Assembly (NCBI GenBank): GCA_937871915.1
Contig: CALMPG010000178.1
Location: forward strand, 1-48,995
Direction of reading: 5' to 3'
Length of the DNA stretch: 48,995 bases
Source: an uncultured Phycisphaerales bacterium
Lineage (GTDB): Bacteria > Planctomycetota > Phycisphaerae > Phycisphaerales > UBA1924
The translations under genes and the position numbers were made by a program. Positions 8,683 through 17,931 of the stretch are shown piece after piece. Under the pieces are notes generated by a model. It was not told the DNA's origin and ran no database searches. It was given only the letters and a program-made list of their open reading frames with translations. Positions within the stretch are counted from its first letter, which is position 1. Every line of letters starts with the position of its first letter.

Positions 8683-11600
8683 CTAACACCCGCCGGCAAA
8701 CCACGTATTCAGGAAGTCGAAGATGTTCTGCACGCCCAGCGTGCCGCCGCTGCCATCGCTCCCGACGATCGCGAAGGGCGACCCGGCGAACCAGTCGTTC
8801 AGGAAGTCGAAGATGTCCTGCACGCTCAGGCCGTTGACCTTGTTGTAGTCCGCATGGCAACACGGTGCCGTCGTGTTGCCCGCAGCGTTGCAGGCGGCGG
8901 ATGCGACAAACGAGGCCCCCGCGATCGCATTGGTGCCCAGCAGGGCCGTGCACGCCGCGGCCGACGCGACCGACGCCAGGCATGTTGCACCGCGGCAGCA
9001 CACCCCGCTCGGTGATTCACAGGGACTCGTCGGGGCGCATCCGCTCCCGTCGCCCATATAGGCCCCGAAGCCGGCCACGCACTCGATTGCGCAGGCGATC
9101 GAGCACGACGAGGACGTGCAGCAGGCTCCCAGAGCCAGGCCGCACGCTGGCACCGGCGAGCACACGCTCCCGAGTCCTCCGAACGTTCCGCTCAGTCCTC
9201 CGTTGTTGACCTGAGTGCACTTGGGCTGGGGCTGGAGCGTGCAGACCTGGCACGCTTGCCCAGAAGGGACGTAGCAGCACGCCCCCGCGTTGGCCGCGAG
9301 CAGCGCGGGAGAGCACGCGGAGGCCCCGGCGACAAACGTGCCAAAGAGTCCGCCCGCGTTGTACTGCCGGGTGCAGCGCGAGGCCCGCACCTGGAGGGTG
9401 CAGACCGCGTCGGTCGTCGCGTCGAAGGGAGCGTGGATGCACGCTCCTTTCCCCGCGGCACAGTCGGCCGTCGTGGAGCATCCCGCGATCGGCTCGATGC
9501 TCGAGGGACCGCAGCAGGTGTTCGTGAAGAAGTTCCCTCCCAACCCGATATTGAAAGGGGCCGTGTTGGCGTCGTTCGATCCGTTGGGGTAGTTGGTGCA
9601 GTTGGGCAGGTAGGCAATGATGCACAACGCGCCGGAGGCGGGATTCGCGGGGTCGGTGAAGCAGCACGCGCCGAGGCTCGATCCGGAGCCAAAGACCCCG
9701 GGTCGGCAAGCGCCCGCGGAACACGCGACGCCGTCTCCCTGGTACTTCCCCTGAAGGCCGCCGTTGGTCTGGGTGGCAGTGCAACGCGAGGACACGTGCA
9801 CCGTGCACGTGATGTCGCCGGTGAGAGTCGGGTTGAAGCAGCACGCCCCGATTCCAGCAACGCCCGCCGGACACCCGACGCCCCCCCCCGCACCCTCGCA
9901 GGCCGCGCCGTTCCCGACGTAGATTCCCCCCAGTCCACCCTGGGCCGACGATCGGGTGCACCGCGAGGAGAGCTCCACGGAGCATCCCACGCTCGACTGG
10001 CCGTCCGGCGAGTAGCAGCAGGCGCCCATCGCCGCGTCGCATGCCGCCGGGCCGCACACGGATCCGTTTCCCAGGTACACCCCCGCGTAGCCCCCGCTCC
10101 CCACGAGAGTGCAGTGCGGAGAGACATCGATCAGGCAGATCGCCGATCCGGCCCAGAAGCAGCAGGCTCCGGAGACCGCGTCGCACGCACCGGTGCCGCA
10201 CGTGGTGTCGTTGCCCAGGTACACGCCTCCGAGGCCCCCCACCGCCGCGCTGCTCGTGCAGCGACCGGCGCCCTCGATGGTGCAGAGGATTCCGCCCGGA
10301 GCGGAGCAGCACGCACCGGAGCTGATCGTCAGAGTCGTCTCGGGACGCGTTGCCGTTCCGCATGCGTTGGTGACCACGCAGTCGTACACGCCTGTATCCG
10401 CCGGCGTGGTCTGGGTCACGAGGAGTTGGACGCCGACCGTGCCCTGCCCCGTGGCTCCGTGGTAGATCGATCCGGACCCGCTCGGGCCATCCGCAATCGG
10501 GTTCCCGTTGAATCGCCATTGAATGGTCAGCGGTTGCGACCCCGTCACCACGCAGTTGAGGAAGGCGCTGCTCCCGGCGGTGGCCGTGGTTGTGCTGTTC
10601 ACGGCCTCGGCGCTCGGCGCGACGCACGGCCCCCCGTTCATGCTCACCAACGTCGGTGGACCGAGGCCCGTCTGCGGGCCCGCCAGCGTCGCCATGTGCT
10701 GCCCATCGCTGGTCATCACGATCGGAAACCCCAGCGACGGCGGATTGCCCCCAAGCGCCGCGATTCCCGGCGTTCCTTGCCCGTCCAGCCAGTCCCAAAA
10801 GTCCACAGCCTGCCCCGTCGCCGATCTCCACACGAATCCGCCACGCGCAAAGCTGCTAAACAGCGTGTACACGGTGATCCCAACGATCTGCGAGCCGTCG
10901 CCGGAGACTCCCGTCGCGATGAACTGGCGAGTGTCGTATCCGACCCCGAGCCACGTCGGTCGCACCATCGCCGTGAGCGGCACGGTTACGCGGGACCACG
11001 CCTGAGTTCCGGGATCCAGCGTCCATCGGGCCATCTCGATGAACCCAGACGTGAGAGCGATAGATCCCACGATCACCGTTCCGGCGTCGTTCATCGCTTC
11101 GATGTCTCCTCCTGTGAGCGGCGCCGCACCACCATCGAACGGCAGGAACGACTCCAGCCACGCGGCGCTCCCCGACTCGAACGTCCAGATGGCCGGGCGA
11201 TTCGCGCTCCCGCAGCACCCGTCAACGCCCGCAACCACGCCGTTGTTCCCGACTACTCTGGCCTGCCCGTTCCCGGCGGACGTCGGCAGAGCCACCATCA
11301 ATCCGGAACCACCGGCTGCGGCGGCGTCCCAGACCCACGGCTTGAAGGCGCCCCCCGATCCCGATTCGTAGCCCCAACCCGCCACATACCGACCATCCGC
11401 GCTGATGGCCCGGACAAACATCGATCCACCCAGCGACGCCGCCCTCACAATGGGCCTCGCGGTCCCCGTGGCCGAGTCCCATCGCACAAGCCCAGACGAC
11501 GTCGTGCCGGCGAAGTGCATCAGGTCCGGCGTGCCGACCGCCGGAGTGAATCCTGGGATGCTCGTGGCCGTGACCGATGAACCGATGTTCAGCACTGAGC

Positions 11601-11754
11601 CGGCGCTGAAGCTCCCCGCAACGGCCGTGCCGTCGGATTTCACCGCCATCGCCGTGCCCGAGCCGAGCAACACGATTCGTGGTTGTGCCCCGGTGACCGA
11701 TGCGATCGACGCGACCACGAACACGGCCAAGGCGCGGCAACGGCTCATCATCAT
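8683..11754 (-). CDS. Giant secreted Cys-rich GACC-module protein with dockerin-like tail
   Basis: 1023 residues with a signal peptide (ALAVFVVASIASVTGAQ). The start at 11754 has GAGGAA upstream. Residues about 25-370 carry HAF/beta-propeller-like repeats (VRAISADGRYVAGWG, AMNDAGTVIVGS, ATGVSGDGSQIVGIT). An Ig-like domain follows (LTIQWRFNGNPIADG, DTGVYDCVVTNACGTA). Then come about eight Cys-rich modules, each opening GACC or GVCC and about 40-60 residues long, with GGLGGVYLGN-type cores in several. The protein ends in two dockerin-like half-repeats (NGLSVQDIFDFLNDWF and LGVQNIFDFLNTWF) and a terminal GGC. It is probably exported and attached to or assembled on the cell surface; many disulfides are likely. 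The next gene upstream (11838-15653) has the same architecture style and a nearly identical 3' end. No enzymatic motif was seen. Confidence 0.85.
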   Translation of the reverse strand: MMMSRCRALAVFVVASIASVTGAQPRIVLLGSGTAMAVKSDGTAVAGSFSAGSVLNIGSSVTATSIPGFTPAVGTPDLMHFAGTTSSGLVRWDSATGTARPIVRAASLGGSMFVRAISADGRYVAGWGYESGSGGAFKPWVWDAAAAGGSGLMVALPTSAGNGQARVVGNNGVVAGVDGCCGSANRPAIWTFESGSAAWLESFLPFDGGAAPLTGGDIEAMNDAGTVIVGSIALTSGFIEMARWTLDPGTQAWSRVTVPLTAMVRPTWLGVGYDTRQFIATGVSGDGSQIVGITVYTLFSSFARGGFVWRSATGQAVDFWDWLDGQGTPGIAALGGNPPSLGFPIVMTSDGQHMATLAGPQTGLGPPTLVSMNGGPCVAPSAEAVNSTTTATAGSSAFLNCVVTGSQPLTIQWRFNGNPIADGPSGSGSIYHGATGQGTVGVQLLVTQTTPADTGVYDCVVTNACGTATRPETTLTISSGACCSAPGGILCTIEGAGRCTSSAAVGGLGGVYLGNDTTCGTGACDAVSGACCFWAGSAICLIDVSPHCTLVGSGGYAGVYLGNGSVCGPAACDAAMGACCYSPDGQSSVGCSVELSSRCTRSSAQGGLGGIYVGNGAACEGAGGGVGCPAGVAGIGACCFNPTLTGDITCTVHVSSRCTATQTNGGLQGKYQGDGVACSAGACRPGVFGSGSSLGACCFTDPANPASGALCIIAYLPNCTNYPNGSNDANTAPFNIGLGGNFFTNTCCGPSSIEPIAGCSTTADCAAGKGACIHAPFDATTDAVCTLQVRASRCTRQYNAGGLFGTFVAGASACSPALLAANAGACCYVPSGQACQVCTLQPQPKCTQVNNGGLSGTFGGLGSVCSPVPACGLALGACCTSSSCSIACAIECVAGFGAYMGDGSGCAPTSPCESPSGVCCRGATCLASVASAAACTALLGTNAIAGASFVASAACNAAGNTTAPCCHADYNKVNGLSVQDIFDFLNDWFAGSPFAIVGSDGSGGTLGVQNIFDFLNTWFAGGC
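8693..8850. repeat. 158-bp direct repeat, copy A (dockerin-tail coding)
   Basis: This segment encodes the dockerin-like tail and aligns without gaps to 11848-12005 at a constant offset of 3155 bp, with only scattered mismatches. The identity drops sharply upstream of the tail, so the tail DNA has either been recently duplicated or is kept alike by gene conversion. Confidence 0.85.
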
Positions 11755-11837
11755 GGATTCCTCAAACGGCCGATCGGGGTGTCCGTGCGTTCTCAGTCAT
11801 GCTCGTGGGGGGTCTGCCAAGGGCCGAGGGCCTGAGA

Positions 11838-14800
11838 TCAGCACCCCCCGGCAAACCACGTATTCAGGAAGTCGAAGATGTTCTGCACGCTCAGCGTGCC
11901 GCCGGTGCCATCGCTCCCCACGATCGCAAAGGGCGACCCGGCGAACCAGTCGTTCAAGAAGTCGAAGATGTCCTGAACGCCGAGCCCGTTGATCTTGTTG
12001 TAGTCGGCAAAGCAGCAGGGCGTCGTCGTGTTGCCGGGCGCGTTGCACCCCTCGATGCTCACGAACGCCACGTTGTTCCCCACGCACGAGAACTGCGGAT
12101 ACCCCGCGATGCACGTCGCCCCGCGGCAGCACGTACCGATCGGGCACGGATTGTCGTTGATGCTGCATGTGGTTCCGGCGACGCCGAAGAAGCCGCCCTG
12201 ATCGTGGCACAGGGCCACGCAGGCCACGAAGCACGAGCCGTCGGGGCGGCAGCACTGTCCCTGCTCCTGCGGGCACGGCATCGGTGTACAGGAGGTGCCG
12301 AGCCCCTGGTGCACGCCGTTGCAACTCTGAACGCTCGTGATCACGCACGTTCCGGTGTAGCACCGGACCGGGCTGCTCGCGCCCCCGGTCTGCACGCAGC
12401 AGGCCCCCAGGCCGCTCACTTCCAGTCGGAACGTGTCGAGGTTGAGCGTCGCCATGCTGTACGCACCGACCCGGATCAGATACGGCGTGTTCGCCGTCAG
12501 CTCAAACGTCAGGCTCGCATGGAGCGAGCCACCGGCGCAGCCCGTATCGCCGCACGCCAGGGGAACCTGGGTCGTGCAATCCGACCACACCGACACCACC
12601 GAGTCCCATTGCAGCGACGTGCCGCAGGTCTTGATCAGGTAGCTCGACGTTACGGTCGGTGTGAACCGGTACCACACGTCGTTGGCCGCCTCGCCGCAGG
12701 ACGGCGCCGCCCCGTCCGAGGTTGCCCCCACCATCGTGTCGTTGATGGTCGCCGACCCGTTGATCAGCGTGATCTCGGCCGTCGGCCCGCCGCCACCGGC
12801 GAGCACCGTCGCACATATGTCGTTCGCCGGCGCGGCCGGCTGACCGGGGCAGGTGTTCGGGGAACAGGTCGATGTGCCGACCGTGCCGGTGCACACACTC
12901 GGCAGCACCATCGAGCACGCGCCCGCCGCGCCGCAGCACGCCGCGGGCTGCGGGCAGGTGTTCGGCGTGCAGGTCGATCCGAGCGATCCGGGCGTTCCGG
13001 GACAGTTGGCCACGCTTGTCGTGGTGCAGGCGCCGGCGCTTGTGCAGCACGCGACCTCGCAAAGCCCCGCCGTGCACGCCGACCCGACGCCCGCGAATCG
13101 TCCGCCGTTCGGGGTGCTGGGGCACTGCGACTCACAGATGACCGTGCACGTGTTCAGGTAGCAGCACGCCCCGGGCGCGGCCGCTCCCGGGCACGTCGTC
13201 GTGGTGCACGGCCCGATGCTCCAGCTGCCAACGCACTGCGCGAACGTCGAGTTCGAGCACCCGCCCTGCGGCAGCGTGCAGTGGCCGACGGTGCAGGGCG
13301 CGGGATTTCCGCCGTTGAAAGAGATCCCCCAGGTGCGCAGGTAGCCGTAGATGTTCGTGCGATAGTCCGTGATGCGGAGCTTCCAGTCGCCCGCGATCAT
13401 CGTTCCCGAGAACGTGGTGTTGAGCGAGACGGGCGCGCCGGCGCAGCCGGCGGCCTGGTACTGACCGGCCGGCGCCGAGATGGTCTGGCTGCCGAGGAGT
13501 CCGGCGATGCTCTGGGGCGCGCTGTCCGTGAACACGTACGGCCCGTCCATCCCGGCCGACGCGCCCACGAAGGAACCCGTGCAGTTCGAGGCGCCAACAC
13601 GATTCATCAGGTGCGCCGAAGCGCCGTTGGGCGCCACGAGCTCGATGTCCAGGTCCGCGATACGGGCCATGCTGATGTCCACCCACACCTCGACGGAGGA
13701 GACGCTCCCGGGGTCCGTCAACGCGATGGGGAACACCTGCGGGCTCGCCTGCGGCCCGTGGATGAACGCTATCGGCATCGCGCAGGCCGCCTCGCAGGCC
13801 TGCCCCGCGGTCCAGGTCCGGCGGGTCGGACCCCACTGCGCGTCGCACGCGACGAGTGTCTTGATCGAGCACGCGGCAAACTCGTTGCTGCAGCACGAGC
13901 CGGTGGAGCAGATCTCGCCGCACGTCTGAGTGTCGCTCCAGGTGTACGTCCCGCCCGAGCCCGAGAGGCACGAGGTCTGGTTGATCAGCGAGCACGTTCC
14001 ATCGGTCGAGTTGCAACACGCGCCGACGCTGGTGCAGGGGCTCGGAACGCACGCCGTCCCGCCGTTCCACGTCCCATTCTGGCCCGAGCAGCTCGACGGC
14101 GTGGTCGTCATGATGCACGCGCCGGTGCTGTTGTTGCAGCACGCCCCGTTGGCCCCGCAGGGCGTCCCGAGGCAGGTCGTCCCCGGCCGCCACACGTTCG
14201 TTCCCGCGCACTGGTACGGGTCGGGATAGACCGAGCACGAGTTGCCCGCACAGCAACTGCCCGCCGTCAAACTCTGGGCCTGCACGTGCTGGGGCTGCAC
14301 GTCGCACACGGTGTTGGCGCCTAGCCACGAACCGCCGGCGGCCCCGCAGGCACCCTGCAGGAGCACCGAGCACGAGCCGTTGTCGCAGCACGCGCCCGTG
14401 GCCCCGCACGACACGGTGGCGCACGAGGTCCCGTCGCCCTGGTACACCGCCGTGGAGGTCGCGGCGCACACCGTCGCCAGCACGAGATCGCACGATCCGT
14501 TGGCGTAGCAGCACGCGCCCGACTCGGTCGGGCACGGCGAGGGATCGCACGATCCACCGCTCGTCCACGCGGCCGTCGGGCAGATCGCCTGTGTCCCGAC
14601 GATGCAGCGCCCGTCACCCGGACAGCACGCTCCCGTCGGCGTCGTGTCCGTCGAGATCACCATCCGCTTGATGTCCACGAACATCTCGTAGGGCAGGTGG
14701 TCCGTACCGACGAACGAGATCAGCCACGACCGGCTCCCGTCGAAGAGCGATCCGGGGTACGTCCCGGTGATCGAAGCGACGTCCGCCGTGTTCCACGCCA

Positions 14801-15653
14801 CCGGGGAGTTGGTGATTCGCGGGATGATGTGCGACAGGTAGATGTTCATCGCGTAGCCGGGGATCAGCAGCGTCTGGCACGGGTTGGGCACGCACGCACC
14901 GCCGCCCGTCCACACCTGCCCCGACGCCATGCACGCGTCCGGCACCGTGATGGCGCACGACCCGTTCGTGGAGCAGCACGAGCCGCCGAAGCGCGGGCAC
15001 GTCACCCCGGCCTCGCACACCCCGCCCGTTGTCCACGTTCCCGTGCAGTTGTCCTGCGTCGTGATGGAACAGGTGTCGTCGAACGCGCAGCACGTTCCGT
15101 TGGGCTGCACGCACACCGCGGTCTCGCACGCCCCGCCCGTCGTCCACGCCCCCGGCACGACACCACGCACGCACTGCGCGTTGTTGGTTACCCGGCACGA
15201 GCCGTCCGGGAAGCAGCACGCTCCGAGGGCCCAGGGCATGAACACGCCTTCGATATCGAACGTGTCAACCTGGTAGTAGAAATGGGCCAGCAGCGCGGCC
15301 GGGTTGGTGATCGGTCCGATCACCGGATCGGTGGTGTTGACCACGGGCGAGTCCATCGAGATGTCCGAGAGGCGGGTCGTGAATGACCCCGGCACGATGT
15401 TGAAGACGTTCACCTCGACCAACGGCTGGATGGTGTGGTCGGTCGATGTGGATACGTCCACGCCCGCCCCGGTCACCGTGAAGGTCGTGTACACATACTC
15501 GCCCACGCGGGCTCCCGACCACGGCGTGCCCGCAGAGTAGAAGCGGAAGCCATTGTCCGCCGCTCGTCCGAGCAGTTCGACCCGGGTGTCGGCCGGCGCA
15601 ACGGCACAGGGAGCGAGCAGCGCGGCCAGAACGGTCAAGAGTGCGAATCGCAT
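11838..15653 (-). CDS. Giant secreted GACC-module protein with P-domain and dockerin-like tail
   Basis: 1271 residues from the ATG at 15653, chosen because GAGGAA lies just upstream and a signal peptide follows at once (MRFALLTVLAALLAPCAV). About seventeen Cys-rich modules begin GACC, GTCC, GSCC or similar (GACCFPDGSCRV, GACCYANGSCDLV). They are interrupted by an unrecognised segment of about 95 residues, by a proprotein-convertase-type P-domain near the middle (SVEVWVDISMARIADLDIEL, GDWKLRITDYRTNIYGYL), and by a PPC-like beta-domain (NDVWYRFTPTVTSSYLIKT, PYLIRVGAYS). The C-terminus has two dockerin-like half-repeats (NGLGVQDIFDFLNDWF, LSVQNIFDFLNTWF) and ends GGC. It is probably an exported structural or adhesive protein. 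The gap to the next gene downstream, 8683-11754, is 83 bp, so the two may be co-expressed. Confidence 0.85.
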   Translation of the reverse strand: MRFALLTVLAALLAPCAVAPADTRVELLGRAADNGFRFYSAGTPWSGARVGEYVYTTFTVTGAGVDVSTSTDHTIQPLVEVNVFNIVPGSFTTRLSDISMDSPVVNTTDPVIGPITNPAALLAHFYYQVDTFDIEGVFMPWALGACCFPDGSCRVTNNAQCVRGVVPGAWTTGGACETAVCVQPNGTCCAFDDTCSITTQDNCTGTWTTGGVCEAGVTCPRFGGSCCSTNGSCAITVPDACMASGQVWTGGGACVPNPCQTLLIPGYAMNIYLSHIIPRITNSPVAWNTADVASITGTYPGSLFDGSRSWLISFVGTDHLPYEMFVDIKRMVISTDTTPTGACCPGDGRCIVGTQAICPTAAWTSGGSCDPSPCPTESGACCYANGSCDLVLATVCAATSTAVYQGDGTSCATVSCGATGACCDNGSCSVLLQGACGAAGGSWLGANTVCDVQPQHVQAQSLTAGSCCAGNSCSVYPDPYQCAGTNVWRPGTTCLGTPCGANGACCNNSTGACIMTTTPSSCSGQNGTWNGGTACVPSPCTSVGACCNSTDGTCSLINQTSCLSGSGGTYTWSDTQTCGEICSTGSCCSNEFAACSIKTLVACDAQWGPTRRTWTAGQACEAACAMPIAFIHGPQASPQVFPIALTDPGSVSSVEVWVDISMARIADLDIELVAPNGASAHLMNRVGASNCTGSFVGASAGMDGPYVFTDSAPQSIAGLLGSQTISAPAGQYQAAGCAGAPVSLNTTFSGTMIAGDWKLRITDYRTNIYGYLRTWGISFNGGNPAPCTVGHCTLPQGGCSNSTFAQCVGSWSIGPCTTTTCPGAAAPGACCYLNTCTVICESQCPSTPNGGRFAGVGSACTAGLCEVACCTSAGACTTTSVANCPGTPGSLGSTCTPNTCPQPAACCGAAGACSMVLPSVCTGTVGTSTCSPNTCPGQPAAPANDICATVLAGGGGPTAEITLINGSATINDTMVGATSDGAAPSCGEAANDVWYRFTPTVTSSYLIKTCGTSLQWDSVVSVWSDCTTQVPLACGDTGCAGGSLHASLTFELTANTPYLIRVGAYSMATLNLDTFRLEVSGLGACCVQTGGASSPVRCYTGTCVITSVQSCNGVHQGLGTSCTPMPCPQEQGQCCRPDGSCFVACVALCHDQGGFFGVAGTTCSINDNPCPIGTCCRGATCIAGYPQFSCVGNNVAFVSIEGCNAPGNTTTPCCFADYNKINGLGVQDIFDFLNDWFAGSPFAIVGSDGTGGTLSVQNIFDFLNTWFAGGC
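11848..12005. repeat. 158-bp direct repeat, copy B (dockerin-tail coding)
   Basis: Ungapped partner of 8693-8850, in the same orientation, encoding the same tail. The neighbouring third tail at 22850-23010 encodes related VQDIFDFLNGW repeats but is much more diverged in DNA. Confidence 0.85.
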
Positions 15654-15809
15654 CGGGGGTTCCTCGAACGGTGTGCGCGACGCGGCGAGAGCATGCAAGT
15701 CCGACCGCGCGCTACGGGGTCAAGAGAGAGCAAAGGCGGGGGCGGACGTTGCGTCCGCGCCCGCCAGGTGGTCCGGTTCGGCGACAGGGCCGCCCGGAAG
15801 GAGGCCGAT

Positions 15810-17663
15810 TCAGCGGCGGCGCCGGCGGGCCGCCAGGAGGCCGCCCATGCCCAGAAGCGCCGTCGCGCCGGGGGAGGGGATGTGGAAGTAGAAAACACCG
15901 CTGCTCGTCGCCTGACCCCCGACCGTGTCAGAGAACGAGAGGGTGAACACGATGTTGCCGAGGTCGTCGATATTGCTCGCTCGCCCGTCGGAGTTGCCGG
16001 TCTGGTTGATCGAACCGATGCCGCTGCTGGAGACGATGCGGTCGTCGCCGGGGCCGACGTGGAACAGCATGCCCTTCTGGGCGATCAGGAAGATCGAGCC
16101 GTCCGTGTCCATCGCGAACAGGCCGGTCTGGTTGCCGGTCAGTCCTGAGTTGATGCCGGCCCCTGTCAGCCCGGCAACGAACACGAGCTGACCAGCGGAG
16201 TTCATGGCGATCGACGTGGGCGTTCCGGCCGAGAATACCGGTGCGGCTCCCGCGATCACCTGGTTCAACGAGGGATCTGAGACCGCGGCGGGCCACGCCG
16301 GCGCGGCATCACCGCCCTGATAGACCTTGGAGTACACCCCGGAGCCGCTCACCCGGTACACGCCCGCGTTGTTCACGTTGGAGGTGATTCCGGTGCCCGT
16401 CATGCCAGTGGTAGAGAAGACCACTGTGTTGGCGCTGTTGATGATCACGTTGCCGAGTCCCGAGCCCCAGGCCAGGTCGCCGGCGGTGTTCTGGATGCTC
16501 GCGGGCACGGGCGAAGTGTGACGCGCCAACGTCCTGAGCGTCCCATCGTTGTCGCTAAACAGGGCAATCGTGCCGCCGGTGGCGGGCGTGGTGCCGGCGC
16601 TCGTCCGCAAGGAAGCGGAATACGCGACTCGCCCGGAGCCGTTCATGTCCATCGAAGTGCCCGTGTTGACGGATCGGTACGCGACGCCATCGGTGGACGT
16701 CCCGCTGGTGAACGCCGCGCCCGAAGCATCGGGGAATGAGTCGCCGCGCCGCGCGATGACCTCGGCGTAGCCGTTCCGGGTGCTGAACAGCCCCTGGTTG
16801 GTGCCGGTCGTGGTTCCGCCGGTGGTGTTCACGCCAGTGCCCTGCAGGGCGCCTGTCCACAGCAACTTCCCCGAGTCGGTGTACGCATACGCGGACGAGT
16901 CGAACCCGCCGACAAGGACATCGGGGAGGACAACATTTCCTGGCGCGTTCAACTGATCGCCCTGGCGGACCAGGAGTCCGAGCGAGCCCGGCGTGCCCGC
17001 CCAGAATCCGTTGTTGTTCGCGGTCGGCCCGAGGGTGGAAACCACCGCCGGGCTGCCCGAGCCCGTGGTGAGCGTGGCCAGCGTGGCGATGCTCCCCGAC
17101 GAGTTCATGGTCATGATGTTCCCGACGGAGGAGAACGTTGCGCCGCCGGTGCCGGCCGCGGTGTCGAGCGCCTTGATCAACCGCCCGGGCGTACCGGAGT
17201 TTGTGTACAGGCCGGCATTCGCCGCGGTGTTGTCACGGAAGCCGAACTGCCCCGTGCCGCCGGCGATCGTCGCGCTGGCGATTCCGGAAGTCGTGTAGGT
17301 CCCCACTCCTCCCAGAGCGGGATTGTCCGTGATCTTCGCCACGTTCGAGTTCGCTCCGACCCACGACCACACTCCCGACGAGTTCGAGTTGACGGACGTG
17401 TTGAGGACGTTCGTGTTGCCGGCAAACACCACGTATCCCCCTGCGCGAATCACCGACACGCCGCCGGAGAATCCCGTGAAGTACTGCGGGTTGTTGCTCG
17501 TGTCGAGCAGGTTCGGGCCGTATTGGCCCGTCTGCGTCGAGCCATCCAGCGCGATGGGCCAGCTCGGCCCGGTGAGTGGATCGGCCGCGGCCCGGCCCGC
17601 CAGCGCCATCAAGGCGAGGGGGGTCAGCGCAATCACCGAGACGACACGCATGTTCGGCTGCAT
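15810..17663 (-). CDS. Secreted protein with PEP-CTERM-like C-terminal sorting tail
   Basis: 617 residues. The start at 17663 is behind GAGGAGAG. A signal peptide (SVIALTPLALMALAGRAAA) is followed by a Gly/Ser/Thr/Asn-rich body containing repeated blocks of the type LLVRQGD, VIARRGDSF, VYQGGDAAP and LIAQKGMLF, about every 80-150 residues. This pattern is seen in uncharacterised secreted repeat proteins of planctomycetes, probably a beta-propeller. The last residues (IPSPGATALLGMGGLLAARR and further Arg) form a Pro-containing motif, a hydrophobic stretch and an Arg cluster, as in PEP-CTERM exosortase substrates. It is therefore likely exported and processed at the outer surface. No enzyme motif is seen. 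It is divergently oriented from the gene at 17932. Confidence 0.8.
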   Translation of the reverse strand: MQPNMRVVSVIALTPLALMALAGRAAADPLTGPSWPIALDGSTQTGQYGPNLLDTSNNPQYFTGFSGGVSVIRAGGYVVFAGNTNVLNTSVNSNSSGVWSWVGANSNVAKITDNPALGGVGTYTTSGIASATIAGGTGQFGFRDNTAANAGLYTNSGTPGRLIKALDTAAGTGGATFSSVGNIMTMNSSGSIATLATLTTGSGSPAVVSTLGPTANNNGFWAGTPGSLGLLVRQGDQLNAPGNVVLPDVLVGGFDSSAYAYTDSGKLLWTGALQGTGVNTTGGTTTGTNQGLFSTRNGYAEVIARRGDSFPDASGAAFTSGTSTDGVAYRSVNTGTSMDMNGSGRVAYSASLRTSAGTTPATGGTIALFSDNDGTLRTLARHTSPVPASIQNTAGDLAWGSGLGNVIINSANTVVFSTTGMTGTGITSNVNNAGVYRVSGSGVYSKVYQGGDAAPAWPAAVSDPSLNQVIAGAAPVFSAGTPTSIAMNSAGQLVFVAGLTGAGINSGLTGNQTGLFAMDTDGSIFLIAQKGMLFHVGPGDDRIVSSSGIGSINQTGNSDGRASNIDDLGNIVFTLSFSDTVGGQATSSGVFYFHIPSPGATALLGMGGLLAARRRRR

Positions 17664-17799
17664 GGAACTCTCTCCTCGGACCCCCTCTCGGGGGACGCAA
17701 TCACCGCGACCGAATCACTCTCCCGCACCGTCGCGCTCCACGAGCGCGGCCTATCGCCGTGCAGGTTCCTTCGGCCGTCGTGCTAAACCCTACACCATC

Positions 17800-17813
17800 T
17801 GTCATTTCTGACA
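17800..17813. promoter_or_regulatory. Inverted repeat TGTCA-N4-TGACA
   Basis: Perfect 5-bp arms around TTTC, in the only AT-rich stretch of the 268-bp divergent intergenic region between the PEP-CTERM gene and the hypothetical DNA-binding gene. A candidate operator; it is short enough to be chance. Confidence 0.35.
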
Positions 17814-17830
17814 ACAAATGTGCCACAGAT

Positions 17831-17842
17831 TTCTACGTAGAA
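17831..17842. promoter_or_regulatory. 12-bp perfect palindrome TTCTACGTAGAA
   Basis: A perfect palindrome 90 bp upstream of the preferred start of the gene at 17932. It is AT-rich against a strongly GC-rich background, so promoter or operator function is plausible. Confidence 0.4.
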
Positions 17843-17931
17843 TAATTCCAAAGGATTCCCCTGTCGCTTTCCGCCCAAGTGCCGATTCTGAGCCAGGTTC
17901 TCCGTTTTCACGTGGTTCACTTTCTGGTAGC

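Noticed and set aside
9256..11580. 774-residue open frame on the plus strand
   Set aside because: Arg/Gly-rich antisense of the GACC protein; no ribosome binding site or domain, and the minus strand has a signal peptide and clear repeats.
11700..14324. Long plus-strand open frame opposite the second GACC protein
   Set aside because: Arg/Ala-rich shadow typical of high-GC DNA, without any recognisable motif.
8683..15653. Tandem Cys-rich modules as a CRISPR-like or DNA satellite array
   Set aside because: The periodicity is at protein level (GACC modules with variable spacing); the DNA units are not identical and lie in coding frames.
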